DNA from: Pseudaminobacter soli (ex Li et al. 2025)
GTDB lineage: Bacteria; Pseudomonadota; Alphaproteobacteria; Rhizobiales; Rhizobiaceae
Length of the DNA stretch: 64,000 nt
Reading direction: 5' to 3'
Assembly (NCBI RefSeq): GCF_029892515.1
Contig: NZ_JARXVF010000011.1
Span: 1 to 64,000, forward strand
Below, one piece after another: positions 17,272 to 26,238 of this stretch. A program made the translations under genes and the position numbers. Below the pieces are notes generated by a model. It made no database searches. It saw only the letters and a program-made list of their open reading frames with translations, and had not been told where the DNA came from. Position 1 is the first letter of the stretch, and each line of letters begins with the position of its first letter.

Positions 17272-19365
17272 ATGAACGTTGCCCTTCGCGATTCGCCAGA
17301 ACTGACCGCCCCCGGTGAGGATTATCTTGCCGCATTGAATGCCGAGCAGCGTGCCGCGGTCGAGCATGGGGAAGGCAAGGTCGCCGGGCCGCTGCTGGTC
17401 ATCGCGGGCGCTGGGTCCGGCAAGACCAACACGCTGGCGCACCGCGTCGCGCATCTGATCGTCAAGGGCGCTGACCCGCGGCGCATTCTGCTGATGACTT
17501 TCTCGCGGCGAGCCGCGTCGGAGATGAGAAGCCGCGTAGAGCGTATCGCGGCGCGGGTGATGGGCGACAAGGCCGCGATGTTGACGGAAGGCCTAAGTTG
17601 GGCCGGCACCTTTCACGCCGTCGGGGCGCGGCTGTTGCGTGACTATGCGCTGGAGATCGGGCTCGATCCGGCGTTCACCATTCACGACCGCGAGGATTCC
17701 GCCGACCTGATGAACCTGGTGCGGCACGAGCTCGGCCTGTCGAAGACCGAAAGCCGCTTTCCAGCCAAGGGAACCTGCCTGGCGATCTACTCGCGCGTGG
17801 TCAATGCACGGGCCGAGCTGGAGCCGATCCTTGGCAAGAGCTTCCCATGGTGCATCGGCTGGGCCGAGGAGTTGAAGCAGCTGTTTGCGGCCTATGTCGA
17901 CGCCAAGCAGGCGCAGAACGTCCTCGACTATGACGACCTGTTGCTCTGGTGGGCGCAGATGTGCGCCGAGCCTGCGATCGCCGAGCATCTCGGCAGCCGC
18001 TTCGATCACATCCTTGTCGACGAATATCAGGACACCAATCGCCTGCAGGCTTCGATCCTCCTGGCGCTGAAGCCCGACGGGCGCGGGCTCACGGTTGTGG
18101 GCGACGATGCCCAATCGATCTACTCGTTCCGCGCCGCTGAGGTGCGCAACATCCTCGACTTCCCGGGGCATTTTTCGGAGCCTGCCCGCGTCGTCACGCT
18201 CGACCGCAACTACCGTTCCACCGATTCGATCCTCGGCGCGGCGAATGCCGTGATCAGCGAAGCGCCAGAGCGCTTCACCAAGAACCTGTGGACCGAGCGA
18301 CGCTCGGCGGAGAAACCGCTGCTCGTGACCGTACGCGACGAAGCAGAGCAAGCGAACTATGTCGCTGACAAGGTGCTGGAAACGCGCGAGGAGGGCATCG
18401 CCCTCAAGCAACAGAGCGTGCTGTTTCGTGCGTCGCATCATTCCGGTCCCCTGGAGATCGAGCTGACCCGCCGCAATATCCCCTTTGTGAAGTTCGGCGG
18501 GCTGAAGTTCCTCGACGCTGCTCATGTGAAAGACGTGCTCGCCTTGCTGCGTTTTGCCGAAAACCCGAAGGATCGGGTCGCGGCCTTCCGGGTGATGCAA
18601 CTCCTCCCCGGCATCGGCCCGTCGGCCGCCGCGGGGGCCATGGAGGCGATGGAGCGGGCGCTCGATCCGGTTCTCGGCCTGCAGCTTTTCCGCGCGCCGG
18701 CCCGCGCGAACGCCGACTGGCCGGGCTTCGTCGATCTCTTTTCAGGTCTGCGATCCCGCTCGGAATGGCCTGCTGACCTGGAACGGGTGCGGCTTTGGTA
18801 TGAACCGCATCTGGAACGGATCCACGAGGAAGCCACGACGAGGCGGGCCGATTTGCTGCAACTGGAACAGATCGCCGCCGGCTACCCCTCGCGCGAGCGT
18901 TTCCTCACCGATCTCACCCTCGATCCGCCCTCTGCCACCAGCGACGAAGCCGGGCCGCCGCATCTCGACGAGGACTACCTGATCCTTTCGACCATCCACT
19001 CCGCCAAGGGGCAGGAATGGACCAAGGTTTTCGTGCTCAATGGCGTCGACGGCTGCATCCCGAGCGATCTTGCCGTTGGCGAGCGCGAGGATCTGGAGGA
19101 AGAACGCAGGCTGCTTTACGTCGCCATGACGCGGGCGAAGGACAGCCTGCACCTGATTACGCCCCAGCGCTTCTTCGTCCACGGTCAGGCGTCACGCGGC
19201 GACAAGCACGTCTACGCCTCGCGTACGCGCTTCATTCCCGAGCACATCCTCGACCGATTTACGCGGACATCCTGGCCGCCGCCCTCTCAGGCCGCGAGCA
19301 GTCGCGCACCGCAGCCCGACATTCGCGTCGACCTCAAGGCCAAGATGCGCGGCATGTGGCGCTAG
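17272..19365 (+). CDS. UvrD/PcrA-type ATP-dependent DNA helicase
   Basis: 697 residues, superfamily 1A. Walker A AGAGSGKTNT lies near residue 45, motif Ia LLMTFSRRAASEM near 78, motif II VDEYQDTN near 250, motif III VVGDDAQSIYSFR near 280, motif IV LDRNYRS near 315, motif V STIHSAKGQEW near 570 and motif VI RRLLYVAMTRAKD near 610. The 3'-5' helicase is likely to act in repair or replication-fork processing. It is slightly shorter than classical UvrD and lacks its C-terminal Tudor-like tail. ATG at 17272 has GGAG very close; another start within a few codons is possible. Confidence 0.88.
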   Translation: MNVALRDSPELTAPGEDYLAALNAEQRAAVEHGEGKVAGPLLVIAGAGSGKTNTLAHRVAHLIVKGADPRRILLMTFSRRAASEMRSRVERIAARVMGDKAAMLTEGLSWAGTFHAVGARLLRDYALEIGLDPAFTIHDREDSADLMNLVRHELGLSKTESRFPAKGTCLAIYSRVVNARAELEPILGKSFPWCIGWAEELKQLFAAYVDAKQAQNVLDYDDLLLWWAQMCAEPAIAEHLGSRFDHILVDEYQDTNRLQASILLALKPDGRGLTVVGDDAQSIYSFRAAEVRNILDFPGHFSEPARVVTLDRNYRSTDSILGAANAVISEAPERFTKNLWTERRSAEKPLLVTVRDEAEQANYVADKVLETREEGIALKQQSVLFRASHHSGPLEIELTRRNIPFVKFGGLKFLDAAHVKDVLALLRFAENPKDRVAAFRVMQLLPGIGPSAAAGAMEAMERALDPVLGLQLFRAPARANADWPGFVDLFSGLRSRSEWPADLERVRLWYEPHLERIHEEATTRRADLLQLEQIAAGYPSRERFLTDLTLDPPSATSDEAGPPHLDEDYLILSTIHSAKGQEWTKVFVLNGVDGCIPSDLAVGEREDLEEERRLLYVAMTRAKDSLHLITPQRFFVHGQASRGDKHVYASRTRFIPEHILDRFTRTSWPPPSQAASSRAPQPDIRVDLKAKMRGMWR

Positions 19366-19427
19366 GGTCGATTGCCGACCCTCGTCGCCGCGGCAAATTC
19401 GCTTGGCCGTGCGGCAATGATTGCGTT

Positions 19428-19808
19428 TCAAGGCGTCCGCTCGACCCATTGAACCCGCGACGGGCCTGGTTCGAACGGGTCCCCGAAATATTGGGTTTCG
19501 CGAGCCACCTGGCCGTCCCGAAACTCCATGATGCTAACCGTGTAAGACGGCTGCCCGTCATAGGTTAGGACGAGTTCAGTGATCCAGAGGTCGCCAGAGC
19601 CGAGTATCCGCCGCACCATGAAGCGTTTCTTGTTCGGCTGTGCGAAACGGGATGCCTGAATGTTGTGCCGACCGCGGATGCGCTCCCCCGATTGCGGATA
19701 CTCGAGCACCGCGTCCTCTCGGTAAATCCGATGCTCCGCCTCGAACTCGTTCGCGTCGGAGGCCGCCCAATGGCGATCGAGAGCAGCTCGAATTTCGCTG
19801 TCTTCCAT
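19428..19808 (-). CDS. NTF2-like (SnoaL-type) protein
   Basis: 126 residues forming a single cone-shaped NTF2-like domain: N-terminal helix IRAALDRHWAASDANEFEAEHRIY, then DAVLEYPQSGERIRGRHNIQ, and the C-terminal strands with TVSIMEFRDGQVARETQYFGDPF. Such proteins include small isomerases, hydrolases and ligand-binding proteins, so the activity cannot be assigned. It is convergent with the helicase gene, with 62 bases between the stops. Confidence 0.75.
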   Translation of the reverse strand: MEDSEIRAALDRHWAASDANEFEAEHRIYREDAVLEYPQSGERIRGRHNIQASRFAQPNKKRFMVRRILGSGDLWITELVLTYDGQPSYTVSIMEFRDGQVARETQYFGDPFEPGPSRVQWVERTP

Positions 19809-19875
19809 CTCAATCCTCCGCCCATCTTCGGCGCACGCAGCCGGCCTTCATCCTGCAGAGTTTCGCACTGTCGGT

Positions 19876-20242
19876 TCAACTTTCGGACCGAGCATTGCGG
19901 CTAACCGGGGAATGCTGACGATCAGGTGCCAGCGCCATAACGCTCTTAACGGTATCGACTGCCGTGTCTGGCGCCGCAGGACGTTCGTCGGGATCGAATG
20001 CGAGCCCAATGACGGCACGCTGGCCCACCGTCGTTGCCACGGGCCAAAAGTCGAAGCGCGAGGACAAAGCCGGGTAGATTCCGGCGCGAACGACAGTCCC
20101 CGTCGCCAAGGACGATAGCGTCATGGCAAATGCAACAAGGGTAGCCCACTACAGCCGAAGAATTGGATGGTTCCGAGCTCAAAAGTGGATCGGCAGACAG
20201 CAGCGGCGTGTCCGGTTGAAGCTTGGACTTGGCATCAGCCAT
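19876..20242 (-). pseudogene. Possible sensor-kinase (GAF-like) remnant, frameshifted
   Basis: On the minus strand an ATG at 20242 opens a frame (MADAKSKLQPDTPLLSADPL) that soon loses sense. A second frame then gives DFWPVATTVGQRAVIGLAFD, followed by DPDERPAAPDTAVDTVKSVM, down to 19876. The second part resembles the GAF-like domain of KdpD-type sensor kinases from memory only. If so, kinase and further domains are absent. No complete gene exists here. Confidence 0.25.
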
Positions 20243-20493
20243 CGTTTCAACTCCTGCCCAACAATTTGCCGTGGCGCGAAAACAGACCAACTATACACCA
20301 CTTCCCGTCGTGAGTGAGCCTCTCCTGGCCGATGGCTCGCCGGCTGGCGTTCGGCAGCGAGGAAGTGGAGGCAACGAGCAACTTGCCTTGATGTCGACTT
20401 CGGTTCGGAACCGCGAGGGCAGCGGGGGCTATCGACATAGGGTCGGCCAGCGCTATGACTCCAACGAGCTCGGGGCCCAGGGAGGAGACGTGC

Positions 20494-22197
20494 ATGTCGA
20501 CGGCAATCGCCATTCTCGGCGGCGTCGGGTTGTTCCTGCTCGGCATGGCCGTCATGACCGACGGCCTGAAGGCGCTGGCGGGATCCGCCCTGCGCACCGT
20601 CCTCGCCAAGGCGGCGGCCACGCCGCTCTCGGGCGCCTTCTGGGGCGCGGTCGTAACGTTGCTCGTGCAGTCGTCGAGCGCGGTGACGATGACGACGATT
20701 GGCCTCGTCAACGCAGGGCTTTTGAGCTTCCCGCAGGGGCTCGGCCTAGTGTTCGGCGCCAATGTCGGCACGACGGGCACGGGCTGGCTCGTGGCGCTGG
20801 TGGGGGTGCGCGTTTCGCTTTCGAACTATGCGTTGCCGATGATCTTCATCGGCGCACTGGCCAAGTTGCTGGGGAGCAGGCGGATCGCGGCGGCGGGCGG
20901 CGCGCTCGCCGGTTTCGCGCTGGTCCTCTACGGGCTGACGACGCTCCAGCAGGGCATGGGGGGCCTTGCCGAGAGCCTGCATCCGTCTGATCTCCCCGCG
21001 GTGCTGGGCGCGCCGGAGGTTGGCTGGGGCGCAGGGACAGTCGGCCTCATGACCCTGATTGTCGTCGGCTTGGCGATGACAGCGGTCATGCAGTCCTCGA
21101 CGGCTGCCATCGCCGTCACCCTCTCGGCTTTCTACGCCGGGGCAGTGAGCCTGGAGCAGGGCGCGGCGCTGATCATCGGCCAGAATGTCGGGACGGCGAC
21201 GAGCTCGGCATTGGCAGCGATCGGTGCCAGCGCGACGGCGAAGCGGCTCGCCCTCGCCTATGTGCTGTTCAAGGTGATTGCGGCGCTCATTGCGATAGTA
21301 GCCTTTCCGTTCACCGCGGCGCTGATGAAGGCGTTGGCCGCGTCGGTCGACGGGATGACGCTCCTGGCCGCCTATCACACGGCCTACAACGTCGTGGGGG
21401 TAGCAGTGCTCCTTCCGGCGACGCAGTGGTTCACCCGCACAGTGGAGCGGCTTGTGCCTTCCAGGCAGACGGCGCTTCAGCGCGCGCTTGATCCAAGCGT
21501 GCTCGCCAGTCCGGTGATCGCAGTCGAGACCGCCCGACGTGTCGTGGCTGATGTCCTTGCGACCACTGCCGCCTCGGTGTCCGCGGGACTTTCCGGCAGG
21601 CCCGGCCACGTTGCGCACGACACCAAGGCGGCCGCCGCCGCGCTGGAGCAGGTGCGGGATTTTCTATCCGAACTGGAGGAGCCGCCCGAGACCGAGGCCG
21701 AACGACACCACTTGACGAGCACGCTGCATGCGCTCGATCGCGCGTCGCGCTTCGTGGAAGTCGTGGCTGATGGCCAGATCCCCCGACCGATGGCCAGAGC
21801 CCCCGATGACCTTCGCATCGCCGAACTGTGTGCGCAGGCCATGTGCGCGGCACAGGCGATTGGTCGCTCGATCACGTCGGAGTCCGCGTTGAGTGCGCGG
21901 GCCGAACCCATCGGTTGGAGCATTTCTCCCGAGGTCGCCGCAGCGCTCGCTGAGGCAGGGTGTGCGGCAAGGGAACTCGACGCCCTGCAACTGGACCATC
22001 GCGCCGTAACCCTTGCTGCGGTCGCGCCAGGAAAGCTGACCGCTACGGATGCCTTCGCACGGATCGACACTGCCCGACGGCTCGACCGGATCGCGCATCA
22101 TGCCTGGCGTTCGGCCGCGCATCTCCTTGGCCGCGGCGAGCACAACGATCCTGGCCCCGAGGTATCAGCTCACGGAGCCAGCGCTACGAGCCGATGA
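20494..22197 (+). CDS. Na+/phosphate cotransporter family protein with PhoU-like tail
   Basis: 567 residues from ATG at 20494, behind a near-perfect GGAGGAGA. The membrane part has the two inverted QSS repeats that define the family: QSSSAVT at residues 59-65 and QSSTAAI at 200-206, with GANVGTT and GQNVGTA after them. The last 200 residues are helical and soluble, like PhoU-related domains of bacterial NptA homologues. The family couples phosphate transport to sodium. No pst or pho gene is adjacent, so the regulation is unknown. Confidence 0.88.
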   Translation: MSTAIAILGGVGLFLLGMAVMTDGLKALAGSALRTVLAKAAATPLSGAFWGAVVTLLVQSSSAVTMTTIGLVNAGLLSFPQGLGLVFGANVGTTGTGWLVALVGVRVSLSNYALPMIFIGALAKLLGSRRIAAAGGALAGFALVLYGLTTLQQGMGGLAESLHPSDLPAVLGAPEVGWGAGTVGLMTLIVVGLAMTAVMQSSTAAIAVTLSAFYAGAVSLEQGAALIIGQNVGTATSSALAAIGASATAKRLALAYVLFKVIAALIAIVAFPFTAALMKALAASVDGMTLLAAYHTAYNVVGVAVLLPATQWFTRTVERLVPSRQTALQRALDPSVLASPVIAVETARRVVADVLATTAASVSAGLSGRPGHVAHDTKAAAAALEQVRDFLSELEEPPETEAERHHLTSTLHALDRASRFVEVVADGQIPRPMARAPDDLRIAELCAQAMCAAQAIGRSITSESALSARAEPIGWSISPEVAAALAEAGCAARELDALQLDHRAVTLAAVAPGKLTATDAFARIDTARRLDRIAHHAWRSAAHLLGRGEHNDPGPEVSAHGASATSR

Positions 22198-22252
22198 CGC
22201 AGTGCCGCGCCTCGGCGAAACCACAACGAGCGGCCGACCTGATCGGTCACAT

Positions 22253-22648
22253 TTAATATCCCGGATAATATCCAGGATAGCACGGGCCGTAATTCGGGTC
22301 GCAGTAAGGATACCCGAACCCATAGAAGCCGCCGCCACCACCGTTGTCAAAGTTTCGGTTGTGGAAATGGCGTTCGCCATGGAAGTGGCCCATGTCGTGG
22401 GGCCCGTTCATGCCGTGGAAGCCGCCATCGCCGTGGAACCCACCTCCGCCTCCGCCATGCTCGAAACCGCCGCCGCCAAAGCCGCCGCCATGTCCACCGC
22501 CGCGGGCGAGCTGCAGGCCGCTAGTCGCGGTGGCGGCCGGCGGAGCAATGCCAGAAGTGTGAACGCTCCCGGCAAGAGCGGGGGCGCCGTAGAGTGCTCC
22601 AAGGCTCAGCAATCCTGAGCATGCGAGTATCGAGAGATAGCGTCTCAT
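22253..22648 (-). CDS. Glycine/histidine-rich secreted protein (EcfG-type promoter, copy A)
   Basis: 131 residues from ATG at 22648 with GGAG six bases upstream. Signal peptide MRRYLSILACSGLLSLGALY to APALAG, then a low-complexity region of GGG, GGGF and FHGDGGFHG units rich in His, and a C-terminal tail with YPYCDPNYGPCYPGYYPGY-type Tyr/Pro/Cys repeats. It is a shorter paralogue of the protein at 55588: the leader, signal peptide and C-terminal YCDP motif are shared. The composition suggests an extracellular or surface structural protein, possibly metal-binding through His. This function is inferred. Promoter and leader are listed separately. Confidence 0.75.
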   Translation of the reverse strand: MRRYLSILACSGLLSLGALYGAPALAGSVHTSGIAPPAATATSGLQLARGGGHGGGFGGGGFEHGGGGGGFHGDGGFHGMNGPHDMGHFHGERHFHNRNFDNGGGGGFYGFGYPYCDPNYGPCYPGYYPGY

Positions 22649-22765
22649 CGTCTTCTCCAAAGGAAATTGTCCGTAGAGCTCAATGCCTGCGATGATCGTG
22701 GATGGAGGGATGGGCCTCTAGGCGATGATCGCGAGGGTTGGCCCCATTTCGGACGTTCCTGGGGG
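22649..22765 (-). repeat. Conserved 5' leader, copy A
   Basis: About 117 nt between the promoter and start codon, nearly identical in order to the leaders at 52275-52384 and 56290-56403. Each has two GATCATCGC-like words about 30 nt apart (one reads GATCGTCGC in copy C), a GAGGCCCATCC-like block between them (degenerate in copy B), and GGACAATTTCC-TTGGAGAA just before the start. Confidence 0.75.
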
Positions 22766-22790
22766 AACGCATGGCGAACACAGATGTTCC
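22766..22790 (-). promoter_or_regulatory. EcfG-type (general stress response) promoter A
   Basis: On the minus strand GGAAC (22790-22786), 16 bases, CGTT (22769-22766). This matches the alphaproteobacterial EcfG sigma consensus GGAAC-N16/17-CGTT. The same elements with the same spacing precede the other two copies of the leader. Confidence 0.75.
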
Positions 22791-23133
22791 ACGCTATCAG
22801 GCGCCTGATGGTTGAGCAGCAAGGCCCGTTCAAGCCGGGTTAAACGCAACTCGGTGCCAAGTCCGGGCGCTAAATAAGAATAAGTAAGCGATTCTCCGGG
22901 CAACAATGTTCGCCCGGTATCGGATGGTAGATGCTAGCGAATTACTCCTAGTGAAATCAAATATTGGCGCAACAGTTGCGTGTCATCCATCGCCTGACGG
23001 GCAAATTCCAAGGAGGAAAAATTGCGTCTAGACGTGTCGATTACAAGGAAACCTGCGCTATCACCGAACGACGCCCGACCGCTCTTGCAGCTTACCGCTG
23101 ATGTTGTGCTCCTAGTGGCCATTCGGTGCCGAG
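22791..23133. other. Interval upstream of the membrane protein gene
   Basis: No gene could be supported. On the minus strand an open stretch ends with SLEFARQAMDDTQLLRQYL at 22934, but it has no credible start or family. The left end flanks promoter A, and the right end must hold the promoter of the gene at 23134. Confidence 0.35.
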
Positions 23134-23829
23134 ATGGCCGATAGTGGCGCTGACCAGCGGATCGGGAGCCGCATGCGAGATCCCGGCATGCTCTACAATT
23201 TGGGCAATTCACTCGGCTTCATCGTCGGACTTGGCGTCGCGCTCGCGGCGAATGTTAGCCACGACGACGAGGCCACGCTGTGGGACCGCGGCATTGCTCA
23301 TGTTGCGGGAAGCCCAGCGGCGGCGGCACTGACCGCTGCCACCGTCGTGTTTTTCTGGGGCGGCCTCGTCTACACGAAGGCCTGGTCGAACGGCGCTCCG
23401 CCCAATCCCAGTCTCAATCGACAAGGCGATCTGCTATCCGGCATCGGCGCAATCCTTCTTGGGACCGGATTGATCATGATGGGCAATCCTTGGCTTGCGG
23501 CTTCGGCTGGCGTTCTGCACGCAGCGGGGAAATTCGGCAGTGCCTTGGGCGGTACGGCAATGTGGCAAGGATCCTTCGTCCAAGCCCGCCTTGCCGACCT
23601 CTGCAAGGATCTGGTCCTGATAAGCCGGGCGCCCGCAGTCCTCGCAGGTGTGGCTGCACTCTGGCGGGAGCTTGCGCTGCTGGAAAGCATGCAGAGCCTG
23701 CTGCTCTCTCTGAGCTTCATGTGCTGTTGCCTGATATGGGCCGTAGCCGATTGGCTGTTGCTGTCCCCGGATGGGTGGGTCAAGCCGGTGGCGGGGCGTC
23801 TTGCCGGGAGCATGATCGTGAAGGGCTGA
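23134..23829 (+). CDS. Integral membrane protein, function unknown
   Basis: 231 residues from ATG at 23134; ATG at 23173 (MRDPGMLYNLGNSLGFIVGL) is an alternative. Five or six hydrophobic segments are visible (LGFIVGLGVALAANV, ALTAATVVFFWGGLVY, LLSGIGAILLGTGLIMMG, LLLSLSFMCCCLIWAVADW). The pattern of a W-D-x-G loop after the first helix and a tandem small-residue helix is not one I recognise. No operon partners; the GlxA-type regulator gene converges on it. Confidence 0.55.
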   Translation: MADSGADQRIGSRMRDPGMLYNLGNSLGFIVGLGVALAANVSHDDEATLWDRGIAHVAGSPAAAALTAATVVFFWGGLVYTKAWSNGAPPNPSLNRQGDLLSGIGAILLGTGLIMMGNPWLAASAGVLHAAGKFGSALGGTAMWQGSFVQARLADLCKDLVLISRAPAVLAGVAALWRELALLESMQSLLLSLSFMCCCLIWAVADWLLLSPDGWVKPVAGRLAGSMIVKG

Positions 23830-23914
23830 CAAACCGCCACAACTTCTTCGAACTATCGGAGCCAATGAATTGTCGGGCCACAACGAGCCCGTGCGCTACC
23901 GCTTGACCGATCGA

Positions 23915-24892
23915 CTAGGCCGCGATGCCGGCAAAACGCTTGCGATATTCTGCGGGCGTCACGCCGACATGCCGGGCGAAGGCGCGGCGCAGCGTGTCGG
24001 CATCGGCAAAGCCGCAACGGGCTGCAACCTGCTTGGGCGCCTCATTCTCCCGCTCGAGCAGCCGCCGTGCGGCGCCGACACGCGCCTCTTCGACCCAGGT
24101 CGCCGGCGTGATGCCGACCTCGCCGCGAAACAGACGCGAGAAGTGCCGTGGGCTCAGATCCATTCGCCTGGCGAGGTTGGCCACGCTATGATCGAGCGCG
24201 GGGTTGGCCGCGACCCAGCGCTGAAGCTCCTGAAGCGCGGCCCGACCGGCGGGCACGGCTTCGCCCTTGCGGCTGAACTGCATCTGCCCGCCGGGCCGCT
24301 TGAAGAACATCACGAGCTGGCTCGCCACGCGCATGGCGATGTCATGACCGAGATCCTCCTCGACCAGCGCGAGCGCAAGATCGAGCCCGGCCGTCACGCC
24401 CGCGGCCGTGCGCAGCGGCCCGTCGCTGACATGGATCGCGTCCTCGTCCACCGTCACGTCCGGAAACTGCCTGGCGAGCTCTTCGGCCACCGCCCAATGC
24501 GTGGTCACGCGTCGGCCGTCGAGCAGGCCCGCGGCTGCGAGGAAGAAGGCGCCGCTGCACACCGAACCGTAGCGCCGCGCCATTGGCGCCCGCACCCGTA
24601 ACCAGTCGATGATGACGCGATCCGCCGGCATCTCGGCTGCGTTCGGGCATCCGGCAACGAGAAGCGTATCGATGGCCTCCTCGAAGTCGCGATCGATGAT
24701 CCGGTCCGGCATCAGCCGCACACCCGATGAACTGCGGATCGGACCCGGCTCGCCCGCCGCTACGACGAGCCGGTACACCTCATGCCCGACCTGGGCATTG
24801 GCCTCGGCGAAGACGTCCAGGGGCCCGGAAACGTCGAGAAGCTGCACGCCCGGCAGCGCCAGCACCACAATTGTTTTGGCCTTCGCACGCAT
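23915..24892 (-). CDS. GlxA-type transcriptional regulator (DJ-1/PfpI plus AraC domains)
   Basis: 325 residues from ATG at 24892. The N-terminal DJ-1/PfpI-like amidotransferase fold covers about 1-190 (VVLALPGVQLLDVSGPLDVF, and YGSVCSGAFFLAAAG with Cys near residue 110). The C-terminal AraC helix-turn-helix pair covers about 220-320 (LARRMDLSPRHFSRLFRGEVG, then AARCGFADADTLRRAFARHVG). Family members control amine, choline or nitrile-related catabolism. It is divergent from the HD-domain gene (109 bases between starts) and likely regulates it. Confidence 0.85.
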   Translation of the reverse strand: MRAKAKTIVVLALPGVQLLDVSGPLDVFAEANAQVGHEVYRLVVAAGEPGPIRSSSGVRLMPDRIIDRDFEEAIDTLLVAGCPNAAEMPADRVIIDWLRVRAPMARRYGSVCSGAFFLAAAGLLDGRRVTTHWAVAEELARQFPDVTVDEDAIHVSDGPLRTAAGVTAGLDLALALVEEDLGHDIAMRVASQLVMFFKRPGGQMQFSRKGEAVPAGRAALQELQRWVAANPALDHSVANLARRMDLSPRHFSRLFRGEVGITPATWVEEARVGAARRLLERENEAPKQVAARCGFADADTLRRAFARHVGVTPAEYRKRFAGIAA

Positions 24893-25001
24893 TTTGAGTC
24901 CGCCTCGGTCCGGTTTTGTCCGTTTTTCAAGTGTTACGTCGATTGAGGACAAAGTATCCGTTTTCTATCCTGCTGACGAGTAGAAAACGCAGCAGAAAGC
25001 C

Positions 25002-25643
25002 ATGTCACTCATCGTCAAAGACGCCGCAGTTCCCGACACCAAACTGGCGCGGGCCATCACCGGGTTCATTCGCGACACCGAAACGGAACTGCTCTTCAAT
25101 CATTCGAGCCGCGTCTATCATTTCGGCGCTTTGGCGGGCATCCAACGCGACCTCAAGTTCGATCGCGAACTGCTCTATGCCGGCGCGATGTTCCACGACA
25201 TCGGCCTCATGCCGAGCCACAGCAGTAAGAACGAGCGTTTCGAGGTCGATGGCGCCCATGCCGCCCGCGACTTCTTGAGGAGCCACGGCGTTTCCGAGGA
25301 AGACGCCTACACCGTCTGGACCGCGATCGCGCTCCACACCACGCCGGGCGTGCCCGTTCACATGCACCCCGTCGTCGCCCTGGTGACCGCCGGTGTCGAG
25401 ATGGACGTGCTCGGTCTGACCTATGACCAATATTCCGACGCCGAGCGTGAGGCCGTCGTCAGCGCCTTCCCGCGCACGCCGAAGTTCAAGGAAGACATGA
25501 TCCAGGCCTTCTACGACGGCATCAAGCACAGGCCGGACACCACTTTTGGCAACGTTAAGGCCGACGTCATCGCCGACAAGGAGCCGCATTTTCATCGCGG
25601 CAATTTCTGCAGCGTCATCCGCTGCTCGCACTGGCACGGCTGA
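25002..25643 (+). CDS. HD-domain hydrolase, cyanamide-hydratase-like
   Basis: 213 residues. An HD superfamily domain with metal ligands His34 (LLFNHSSRVYHFGAL), His65-Asp66 (AMFHDIGL) and later His residues (AIALHTTPG). The spacing and the R-x-YHF motif resemble the cyanamide hydratase-like branch of HD proteins, which hydrates a nitrile-type carbon, but other HD phosphohydrolases cannot be excluded. It is divergent from a GlxA-type regulator whose sensor fold is related to isonitrile hydratase, which makes a nitrile, isonitrile or cyanamide substrate an attractive but unproven idea. Confidence 0.7.
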   Translation: MSLIVKDAAVPDTKLARAITGFIRDTETELLFNHSSRVYHFGALAGIQRDLKFDRELLYAGAMFHDIGLMPSHSSKNERFEVDGAHAARDFLRSHGVSEEDAYTVWTAIALHTTPGVPVHMHPVVALVTAGVEMDVLGLTYDQYSDAEREAVVSAFPRTPKFKEDMIQAFYDGIKHRPDTTFGNVKADVIADKEPHFHRGNFCSVIRCSHWHG

Positions 25644-25848
25644 TCCGGCACAAGCAGTGTCGAACAAAGGGCCGAGATCTAACACCGCTCCTGTCATGCC
25701 TTGAGGGCACGGGCGTCGCAGTTGGGCTTGCTGGCGTGTCCAAGACCAAATGGGTATGGCACATGCCTGCAGCAACTTGATTGGCAGCAATTTGCGTCAT
25801 ATATTTTGCCATAAGAAGCTGTCTCTAGATATGACAGGAATTGGCAAT

Positions 25849-26238
25849 ATGGGACACGCACTCAAGACTCCGGCGCAGGGCGAGCCGCTGGTATGGTCTT
25901 ATATGGACCGAAACGGCAAGATTGCGGTTGATCAGGTCGCGGACGGTTTTGGCATGTCCAAGGGTCAGTTGGCCGAAACGGCGGGCCTGGCGCGGGAAAC
26001 CCTCTATCGCTCCGAACGTAGCCGTACTGTGAAGACCCAGGGACGGTTGCGCGAACTGCTTGAGATCATCGGCCGTGTTACGGAATGGGCCGGCGGCAAG
26101 GAACAGGCAATGGCCTGGTACCGGGCACAGCCGCTGCCCGCATTTGGCGGCCGCACCGCTGAATCGCTGGTAAAGGAAGGTAAGGCAGCCGCCGTCCGCG
26201 ACTATCTCGACCACATGGCCCTTGGTGGCTTTGCGTGA
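25849..26238 (+). CDS. Xre/MbcA/ParS-type antitoxin of RES toxin
   Basis: 129 residues from ATG at 25849, behind AGGAA; ATG at 25831 is in frame and possible. The N-terminal part has a helix-turn-helix (FGMSKGQLAETAGLARETLY). The C-terminal part is the DUF2384/MbcA-ParS toxin-binding domain (LLEIIGRVTEWAGGKEQAM, WYRAQPLPAFGGRTAESL, VRDYLDHMALGGFA). The gene overlaps the toxin start by 4 bases. Autorepression through the helix-turn-helix is expected for this class. Confidence 0.88.
   Translation: MGHALKTPAQGEPLVWSYMDRNGKIAVDQVADGFGMSKGQLAETAGLARETLYRSERSRTVKTQGRLRELLEIIGRVTEWAGGKEQAMAWYRAQPLPAFGGRTAESLVKEGKAAAVRDYLDHMALGGFA

Noticed and set aside
20223-20990. 255-codon plus-strand frame before the phosphate cotransporter
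   Set aside because: It overlaps the cotransporter start in another phase and has no ribosome site or domain.
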